DNA of 64,000 nucleotides from Aspidapion aeneum (Eukaryota; Arthropoda; Insecta; Coleoptera; Brentidae). Positions 56,801-64,000 of the stretch are shown in pieces; positions within the stretch are counted from its first letter, which is position 1, and every line of letters begins with the position of its first letter. The position numbers were made by a program, and so were the translations under genes. Under the pieces are notes generated by a model. The model ran no database searches. It had not been told where the DNA came from and saw nothing but the letters and a program-made list of their open reading frames with translations. The stretch covers positions 7,844,931-7,908,930 of the forward strand of contig OY755047.1 of NCBI GenBank assembly GCA_963576565.1. Reading direction: 5' to 3'.

Positions 56801-58137
56801 TGATTGTTGTCTTGAAAAAGTAATAAATGAACTCCGCGGAACTACTTTTGAGACTCAATACCACCTCTGCCGCCCCCCCCTAAGACCCTAAGGTCTCGAC
56901 CACCCTCCCGCGTCCTATAACCACGCTGCGTTCACTGGTATACCATAACCCTTGTTAGGGTTAGACTAAAAATGCATTAAAAAAAAACTAAAATTACATA
57001 ATAGTTAGCTTGCGAATAGATTGGTAAACTGTGGTGTAAAAAAATTGAATTTTGTGAATGTGAAACGAAAATCAATAACAAGAATAACACTTTAAAATTC
57101 TGTTTGTTTGTAAAAGTAAGTGAATTATTTACATTTAGGAACAAGCAGAATTTCAAGATATTATTCTGGTTGTCTATCACCCCGTTTGATGAATGCACTT
57201 ACATAAAATTAAAAAGTTGACATTTCGTGAACCAAGTAGCGGATTATACTGATATTTTCGCTAAACTAGCAACGTTGTTTTCTTCTTCCATGCAATCCTT
57301 ATGGCCGATACAAAAATTCTACCCCTAGATAGATGGCTGGCCACGCGATATGTTCTCTGACACAGCGTATCTCAGATAAAGGCAACTATATAGAAATTTC
57401 GGAAATGGTTCCAAAAAAAAGTAGAAATTTTCAAAATAACGATCAAGCAAAAACTAAAAATTATTTTTTTTTTCGAAAAATTGAATTTTTGGAATCTCCA
57501 CGTAGTTACTTTTAACTGGGAAATCCTGTATTTGTATTTCTTAGAGAAAGAGAAAAATAGAAGACAGCAGCAAAAAGTGAAACTATGGTTTAGACTTACC
57601 TATTAAAATTTGGCAAAAATTTAATATATATAACATATAAATAAATGTTAAATTGCGAAATGAGTATATTTATAAAAAATTGATGACGTATACATATGTA
57701 AGTGTTTTCGATGTAAAGCGGCGCAAAAAATAATTACAAAAATGTATATTAAAAGAAGTGATAACACATGTTTAAAATTAAAAATCGTTTTTTTTTTATT
57801 TCGGTCCTTACAAAACTAAATACAAACCTGTATAAAATTTACAACTGGAAAATATAATTCCTAAAAAGAGAATATAAAATAAATCGTATAATAATTATAC
57901 TTTTTGAAGTATCAAAATAAAGGCAAATTTATCTAGAATAAAACAGTGAGAGTACACCTAAAAATCGCATTAAGGGGCCTGGAAAATGTTTTTCCTTTTT
58001 TTTTGATACACAGTAAAAAGTCGGCAAATATACACAGGGTGTTATAGAGTAACATGCTAATGTTTAAGAAGGTAATTCTTTATTATTTTATAGAACCAGT
58101 ATTTCCTAAGATCTTAAAACTTAGCTTTTTAGACCGG

Positions 58138-58471
58138 GTTTAAGTATCAAGTCTATATACTTGATACCGACCGGTTTAAGTGTATTTTTTTTAATATACA
58201 GGTCAAATAACTCCAGAGATTCAGTTCAGCCTAATGTGCAATATGATAGTAAGCATTTCTCAATGAGTTTTATCTCATATAAATTCAAATTAGCTTTAGA
58301 AATAAAGAAAAACCACATAAAAAAATTGTAAGGAAATGTCATTTTTTGGAAATTTAGTCGGTGCAGACATAGGATTCCCGTTAAAAATTGTCTCAAATTG
58401 TAGTACCACACCTGAGGTGTGGTTTAAAGTTCGAAAAAAACAATAGAAATAATCCATGATTGATAAAAAAT
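58138..58471. other. Unique segment between array and T4
   Basis: No gene recognised; contains a short palindrome CCACACCTGAGGTGTGG near 58408. Confidence 0.5.
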
Positions 58472-59335
58472 GGATGATTCTACCAAAAGTGGGCTATATG
58501 GATATCATTTTTGGTCATTGCCTTTAAATAACAGTACAGCACAGTAAATAATTTTGTTTTTTTAAATTTATGTAACTAATTAGGTGTAAGCTAAGAAATA
58601 TTTATTTTCCCGAATTTTAGGAATTATTGCATAAAAATTTCAGAGGGATGAGTACCAGATGAATGAGTTTTTTAATGGTTTTCCAATTTAAATCAAAATC
58701 TATTTAGACTACTTAACTTAAGTTTTTATATAAACAAAGTTCCTATACTTATAATTTTAAAACAATCAACAAAAATATTATACTATTGATATCAGTCGAA
58801 TATTTACTTACCAGAGGAATGATAATTGAAGCGTTCCTTTTTGATTTCTCTGAAAAAAAACTAATTTTCTGCCGAAAATAAAAAGACAACTTGTCACCCT
58901 CACAAGTAAATTAGATATCCAGGGCCGTCTCTTTCTCTAGAAATTAACCGGTGGTTTTCACAAATATTGTGTTATTAAAAATGGAGCACGTTTAAAATTG
59001 TAAAATTTTCCGGAGAAAATGTAAATTCGGATTTTCAAAAATATGGCTGCAAACTTAAGTTTTATCAATTTTTTGATAAATAGTTAAGACTTGGTTAAAT
59101 ATTATTTATTAGGATATTTTTTTCAATCTGAGTTTTTAATATTTGGTTTGGGACTACACCAGAGGAATGAGGTATTTGCTTTGTAATAAAAAAAATTATA
59201 AACTTGCAATTTTTTTTATACATTAAACTCAAATGCTCCATAAAGAAAACATTTCGTTTTAAATCTTATAACTAAAACTATGCTTCATTTGCAGTCTGTG
59301 TTTGAAAAATATGCATTCCCACTCCACAGCACCAT
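58472..59335 (+). mobile_element. T-family TIR element, copy T4, right end missing
   Basis: Starts GGATGATTCTACC and follows T1 to CCACAGCACCAT, then stops before the TTTTTGTAGAATCATCC terminus. An internal deletion removes about 25 bp near 58887. Confidence 0.75.
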
Positions 59336-59760
59336 CAAAGTTAAATAAATTCATAAATAACTGAAAACTATGTCTGTAGATGCATTCGGTCAATTGAACA
59401 TCGCTTTAATCATTGCTAACATGTCTAAAAAATTAACATGTAAAATATAGCGGACAGCTGACACTGACTTACACCGTTTTTATTCGACATTTCCTAGTGA
59501 CGTTTGGAGGTTTAAATATGGCTACCATTTTTAAACCAAAATATTATATTCTTTTTATTTATTTCTATCCTTTGTGTGGAAATAATGTCTTTGTTACAAC
59601 GAAAAAAGATGTCAGTGGTTTTTTAGAAAACAAATAAATATTTGCTTAACAAAATTTGAAAAACTTATCTTTTTGACAAACAACACTAGTACGAAGTTTC
59701 GATTGTTCTTCTACAATCGTTCTCAACTTTTTTCCTAAAAATGAGCCTTCTTAAATATAT
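59336..59760. other. Unique segment between T4 and T5
   Basis: No gene, repeat or structure recognised. Confidence 0.5.
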
Positions 59761-60645
59761 GGATGATTCCACCAAAAGTGGGATATATGGATATCATTTT
59801 TGGTCATTGCCTTTAAATAACAGTACAGCACAGTAAATAATTTTGTTTTTTTAAATTTATGTAACTAATTAGCTGTAAGCTAAGAAACATTTATTTTCCC
59901 GAATTTTGGGAATTGCATAAAAGTTCCAGAGGGATGAGTACCAGAGGAATGAGTTTTTTAATGGTTTTCCAATTTAAATCAAAATCTATTTAGACTACTT
60001 AACTTAAGTTTTATATAAACAAAGTTCCTATATTTATAATTTTAAAACAATCAACAAAAATATTATACTATTGATATCAGTCGAATATTTACTTACCAGA
60101 GGAATGATAATTGAAGCGTTCCTTTTTGATTTTTCTGAAAAAAACTAATTTTCTGCCGAAAATAAAAAGATCTATAACTTAAACCAAACTAAAGTTGACA
60201 TTATCTGTCACAACTTGTCACCCTCACAAGTAAATTAGATATCCAGGGCCGTCTCTTTCCCTAGAAATTAACCGGTTGTATTCACAAATATTGTGTTATT
60301 AAAAATGGAGCACGTTTAAAATTCGGATTTTCAAAAATATGACTGCAAACTTAAGTTTTATCAATTTTTTGATAAATAGTTAAGACTTGGTTAAATATTA
60401 TTTATTAGGATATTTTTTTCAATTTGAGTTTTTAATATTTGGTTTGGGACTACACCAGAGGAATGAGATTTACCTTGTTATAAAAAAAATTATAAACTTT
60501 AAATTTTTTTTATAAATTAAACTCAAATGCTCCATAAAGAAAACATTTCGTTTTAAATCTTATAACTAAAACTATGCTACGTTTGCAGTCTGTGTTTGAA
60601 AAATATGCATTCCCACTCCACAGCACCATTTTTGTAGAATCATCC
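59761..60645 (+). mobile_element. T-family TIR element, copy T5
   Basis: GGATGATTCCACC to GTAGAATCATCC, with ATGGATG/CATCCAT extending the inverted ends. Internal ACCAGAGGAATGA motifs retained. Lies about 140 bp from the OAT stop codon. Confidence 0.75.
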
Positions 60646-60786
60646 ATTACCATGTTATTAAATAACCCCCTGTGTATTTTTTTAACATAAAAATGTATTT
60701 ACAGGTTCTTGGAAGGGTTTTGAGTCTTCAACCCCACCGCCTCTATACGCTTATGAAAATATTGGCAGATTACTCACGTTGGAGTT
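60646..60786 (-). other. Probable OAT 3' UTR
   Basis: Sequence after the OAT stop on the - strand. On the + strand tttacag-GTTCTTGG at 60703 could be an acceptor for a distal ADGRA 3' UTR exon; undecided. Confidence 0.35.
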
Positions 60787-60965
60787 CTAGCTTTTTCCAG
60801 CAGCAATACTGTTGATAGTTTTTGTGATGATTTCAACTGATTCGTGGACTTGTTTTTCGTTGATGACAAGTGGAGGGGCAAACCTGATTATGTCTCCATG
60901 AGTCGGTTTCGCTATCAAGCCGTTTTCTTTCAGTTTAAGGCATACGTCCCAGGCCTCCGCGTAGT
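60787..60965 (-). CDS. Oat: Ornithine aminotransferase, last coding exon
   Basis: On the - strand an acceptor attattttag precedes ACTACGCGG at 60965 and the stop is TAG at 60787-60789. The product [20 protein letters not shown], then [18 protein letters not shown] and a helical end, is the C-terminal domain of the mitochondrial PLP enzyme that converts ornithine to glutamate semialdehyde. The [20 protein letters not shown] stretch is close to invariant in OAT. It enters with one base carried from the exon at 62773, giving VVINN-YAEAWD. It is convergent with the ADGRA gene. Confidence 0.93.
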
Positions 60966-61108
60966 CTAAAATAATTAATATCATCTCTACAGGATGTATT
61001 TGTATTTTAAACAGTAACAATAATATCTAGAGCAAAATTACAGATATTAATAAAAAAGGATATTTTTTTAAAAATGTTTAACACCCTGTATCTCAAAAAA
61101 AAACTGGA

Positions 61109-61440
61109 AACGTAAAGTACATGGCATGGGAATACAACTTTAACGACGGATTTATCATATACACACTACAGTTTGCTGACGACCAAGTAATTGTAGCTAA
61201 TGATAAAGAAGACATGGAGTATATGATGAGAAAGTTAACGGAAGAATACCAAAAGTGGGGATTAACAGTGAACGTGGACAAGACACAGTACTTATCTATT
61301 GAAAACGAAACCAGTGAGAACTAGACAATGGACAAACAATATCTCCATGCAATGATCATGTATACTTGGGTGTCACATTTGATAAGGCAGGAACAGACTG
61401 TAAAGAACTGGAAAAAAGAATAGTAAAAGCAACAAAGGTA
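61109..61440 (+). pseudogene. RTE/CR1-like LINE RT fragment in the OAT intron
   Basis: YTLQFADDQVIVANDKEDME and KWGLTVNVDKTQYLSIENET, then, after a stop at 61322, NGQTISPCNDHVYLGVTFDK. Same family as 38356-39180. Ends abruptly at about 61440 against another LINE. Confidence 0.8.
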
Positions 61441-62430
61441 GACACATATTTTAAATTTTAGATGTGATCTGAATACTATTCAACTACAGAATGAAAATAT
61501 TACAAACCAAGGTATTAATAAGTTTTTGGGTATCATAATTGATAATTCACTGAAGTTTGATCAACATATTAAAAAGTTAAATGGTAAAATTGCTTCAGGC
61601 TGTTTTGCTCTAAGATTAGTAGCACAGAACTTGGATTTTGTTACGGCAAAAAATGTATACTATTCTTTGGTTCAATCACATCTCTCTTATGGCATATGCT
61701 TTTGGGGATGCTGTTCAAATCAACTTTTTAAATCGGTATTTACTTTACAAAAGAGAGCAATCAGAAATCTTTGTAGAGTAAAAAGACGTAGTTCCTGTAG
61801 ACCTTTATTTCAGGAACATAAAATACTAAACTTGTGTTGTGTCTTTATTTTGGAGACTGTTTGTTTGGTGTTTAAAAAATATCGAGGTGAATTAGAAAGA
61901 CATAGTTAAGACATGTTTACTCTAGTCGTCGTCCCTTTTTATTGCAACTCCCAATTCCGCATTCTACCTTCTTTAAAAACTCATTAATATACAATGGAAA
62001 AAAAATATTTAATCATTTATCGGTAGAAATTAGGCAAATTGTTTGCTATAAAAAATTCAGAAGGATGACAAAAGAATTCTTAGCCACAAAGAGCTATTAT
62101 AGCTTGGAAGAATTTTTTTCTCACTAGATAAATAAAAACGAAATATCCTTTCTTGGATTCAAATTTTAATAAATTTTAAGTAAGCTTACACATTTCCAGT
62201 TTTATAGATTCGACTATTATAAAACCAGAATAAAATTTACTTGCTGGTAATAATTATTATTTTATTTTAATTATATTGTAAGAATAGGTATACTTATATT
62301 TTCTTACTAATAGTAACCTATACAGTGCAGATTAAGTAGACATTAAGTTAGATAAGCATGGCTTTGTCAATGTAATATTCTTCTACAGACAATAAAGCTA
62401 CTTTTTGACTTGACTTTGACTTATATAAGG
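61441..62430 (+). mobile_element. CR1-like LINE 3' end
   Basis: Two frames: 61526-61909 (GIIIDNSLKFDQHIKKLNGK, YYSLVQSHLSYGICFWGCCS, TLQKRAIRNLC) and 61942-62127 (HSTFFKNSLIYNGKKIFNHL). Frameshifted near 61905. The 3' UTR ends AATAAAGCTAC and a TGACTTGACTTTGACTT tail, a short-repeat tail typical of CR1/L2-like LINEs. Confidence 0.82.
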
Positions 62431-62514
62431 AAGATTAGAGAGTTGGATGACTTGGTCGAGTTAATACCCTGAGAGTTTCTCGTTCTTGTATTGAGACACC
62501 GAAATTTATGTGTG

Positions 62515-62586
62515 GCTTCGGTGGTTCAGTGGTAAGAATGTTTGCCTAGATAGCAAGAGACCCGGGTTCGATTCCCGGCCGAAGCA
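62515..62586 (+). tRNA. tRNA-Gly-like gene with an AGA anticodon loop
   Basis: The 72-nt segment folds as a cloverleaf. Acceptor stem GCTTCGG/CCGAAGC, D arm GGTTCAGTGGTAAGAAT, anticodon stem TTTGC/GCAAG with loop CTAGATA, short variable loop AGAC, T arm CCGGG-TTCGATT-CCCGG, discriminator A. The A box (GGTTCAGTGGTAAG) and B box (GGTTCGATTCC) are intact and a TTTTTT terminator follows within 10 nt. The body is typical of eukaryotic tRNA-Gly, but the loop places AGA at 34-36, a serine anticodon, without a serine-type long variable arm. It may be a variant or decayed tRNA-Gly or the head of a SINE. Confidence 0.75.
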
Positions 62587-62772
62587 GAAAACTTTTTTCT
62601 TATTTTTCTTTCTTTAATTTCACTTGTTGTTTATAGTTTTAGGTCCTTGCATTATTTGCAATTTGGTATTTGATAAAGTCACGGTTATCAAAAAGGAAAA
62701 AACATATGTGTATTTTAATGTTATGCTACATGCTGTCAAATGCTTTGTTGTAATCTCTAATGCAATACTTAC

Positions 62773-63002
62773 TATTGTTAATGACTACGGCATTCAACAG
62801 TCCTTTTCCTCTAATGGTGATGGCTATTTTTTTGTCTAGACCTCTCTGTAGTTCTTTCCTAAAAATGTCTCCCATATTTCTTGATCTTTCAGCGAGTTTT
62901 TCATCTTCCAAAACGTCTAAAGCTGTAATTGCTACTTTAGAACCTAGTGGGTTTCCACCGAACGTTGAACCATGGGTACCTAAAAGAATTGGTCTATTTA
63001 AG
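62773..63002 (-). CDS. Oat: Ornithine aminotransferase, penultimate coding exon
   Basis: The donor is gtaagt immediately below 62773. The exon encodes THGSTFGGNPLGSKVAITAL, then DVLEDEKLAERSRNMGDIFR and IRGKGLLNAVVIN. HGST(Y/F)GGNPLG is the OAT signature downstream of the PLP lysine, and RGKGLLNA is also diagnostic. The 5' boundary is uncertain: cttatag ending at 63003 or ttcttttag ending at 62980 both work as acceptors, and the second would start at GTHGST. The catalytic lysine and N-terminal exons are beyond the window or displaced by the LINE fragment that begins at about 63010. Confidence 0.88.
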
Positions 63003-63009
63003 CTATAAG

Positions 63010-64000
63010 AAAAATGATAAAAGAAAAAACTCAGAGCTACAACCTGAAATAAGCAAAGCGGAAATAAAGAGAGCATTAAAGAAAATGAAAAATTACAAAT
63101 CACCTGGAAAAGACGGAGTAACGGCAGAAATGCTCAAATACGATGGTAAAGCTGTAGTTAGTACCCTACTGAATAAAATACTATACTAAAAGAAATACTC
63201 TGCCAATCTATGGGCACCTAAACTCACACTAGGTACTATAGTTATAGTGTACGTGTCAGCTAATATAACTAGAAACTGAAATATATTTTATTGAACTCCA
63301 GACTCAATTACCTTTTGTTTGATACCACACAAGCCATGTTTTGACTTAAACTTTAATTTTTCAAATTTACCCCCACCTTTTTTTTTAAACTAAAATTTAT
63401 TTTGTTTAACTCCAGACTCAATTACCTTTCGTTTGATATCACACACGCCATATTTCCACATAAACACTAATTTTTTTAATTTACCCCCACCCTTTTTTTA
63501 AAAGTAAAATGTATTTTATTTAACTCCAGACGCAATTACCTTTCGTTTGATATGACACACGCCATATTTTTACATAAACTCTAATTTTTGAAATATACCC
63601 CCATCCTTTTATTTGGCTTGTGTTTGGTAGATTTTGTTCATTTTTAAATGGGACCATTTCGACCCAAAACCCAGCGTAGGTACCAAATTTCATTAAAATC
63701 GGTAAAAGCGGTTTTTGAGTTATGCGCGTTGGTCGTTACAGACAGACAGACAGACAGACGGCGCAACAAAAAAGTTTCAAAATCATCTGAAACGCAAAGA
63801 TATATAAAAAATTTTGAAATCGGAGCAAATTTTTTTTTCTCGAAAAAATTAGGATCACTATAGCTCATACTACTATAGTATAGTAGTAGTGTGAGCTAAA
63901 AATAATCCCAAACAACTGGAAAGAATCAATAACCATTATTCTACAGAAGAAAGGCGATAGAACAGACCGAAAAAACTATCCACCTATAACACTGCTCAAT
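63010..64000 (+). mobile_element. RTE/CR1-like LINE RT fragment split by H4
   Basis: 63010-63189 encodes NSELQPEISKAEIKRALKKM, KNYKSPGKDGVTAEML, and resumes at 63899 with IPNNWKESITIILQKKGDRT, DRKNYPPITLLN up to the window end. Normal RT order, interrupted only by the Helitron-like element. Confidence 0.85.
63193..63898 (+). mobile_element. Helitron/HINE-like element, copy H4
   Basis: AAATACTCTGCCAATCTATG to GTGTGAGCTAA, three 110-bp repeats, short GACA run at 63739-63758, hairpins at both ends. Its insertion into the LINE gives independent limits for the family. Confidence 0.7.

Larger units (their letters stand above)
50778..58137 (-). repeat. Three tandem units of a 2.4-kb repeat
   Basis: Unit starts: 50778, 53133, 55736 (marked by AAAAAACAGATAGAGTATAG). 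Each has - strand segments NLS(R/K)LPLTTLESFLRDSG, the GC-rich block near 51890/54500/56900, and TCAATAACAAGAATAACAC. Units 2 and 3 are more alike than either is to unit 1. A partial fourth copy is at 5628-8640. The identity of the repeat is unknown. Confidence 0.88.

Noticed and set aside
60700..60786. Spliced distal 3' UTR exon of ADGRA
   Set aside because: An acceptor-like tttacag exists, but nothing ties it to the donor at 45210, and it overlaps the probable OAT 3' UTR; kept only as a note.

Overview
The window is eukaryotic nuclear DNA. It is AT-rich, has long GT-AG introns, and is crowded with transposons. The transposon mix (Tc1/mariner-type fold-back MITEs, hAT, Tigger-like, Penelope, jockey-like and RTE/CR1-like LINEs) and the proteins suggest an insect with a large genome, possibly a beetle. 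The species cannot be named from sequence alone.

Two host genes are visible. From 704 to 45186 on the + strand are the last 15 coding exons (about 925 codons) of one adhesion GPCR of the ADGRA (GPR124/GPR125) family: the end of the GAIN domain, a degenerate GPS, seven membrane segments, a long serine-rich tail and a terminal ETTV PDZ-binding motif. All exon phases agree except for one extra base in the TM1-TM3 exon. Converging on it from the - strand are the last two coding exons of ornithine aminotransferase (60787-60965 and 62773-about 63002). A tRNA-like gene (62515-62586) lies in the OAT intron.

The rest is intronic or intergenic repeat. 0-5 kb: Helitron-like elements, one with a very long (GACA)n run, a LINE fragment, and a 0.9-kb TIR family (T). 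5.6-8.6 kb: a piece of a 2.4-kb repeat split by a 2-kb DNA transposon encoding a THAP protein. 9.5-11.2 kb: head-to-head Penelope elements. 11-14 kb: a Tigger-type MITE, a SINE and a 170-bp satellite. 17-20 kb: hAT and Tigger-like elements. 20.3 kb: a jockey-like LINE abutting a splice acceptor. 22.3-27.1 kb: six 0.8-kb tandem units. 29.9-31.8 kb: a 0.6-kb tandem array. 31.8-34.0 kb: a MULE-like fold-back carrying another fold-back. 34.3-37.8 kb: LINE inside DNA element inside LINE. 38.3-40.9 kb: an RTE-like LINE split by an element with hammerhead ribozymes. 43.1-45.0 kb: a second copy of the 34.9-kb DNA element. 45.7-50.7 kb: a chain of fold-backs, one carrying a 516-bp hammerhead monomer. 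50.8-58.1 kb: three 2.4-kb tandem units. 58.5-60.6 kb: two T copies. 61-64 kb: LINE pieces around OAT.

The most interesting system is the 516-bp hammerhead-ribozyme element. It occurs as a monomer (48120-48635) and as an inverted multimer (39307-40494), each bounded by an identical 13-bp target-site duplication. This layout matches what is known of retrozymes, small retroelements that spread through self-cleaved circular RNA.
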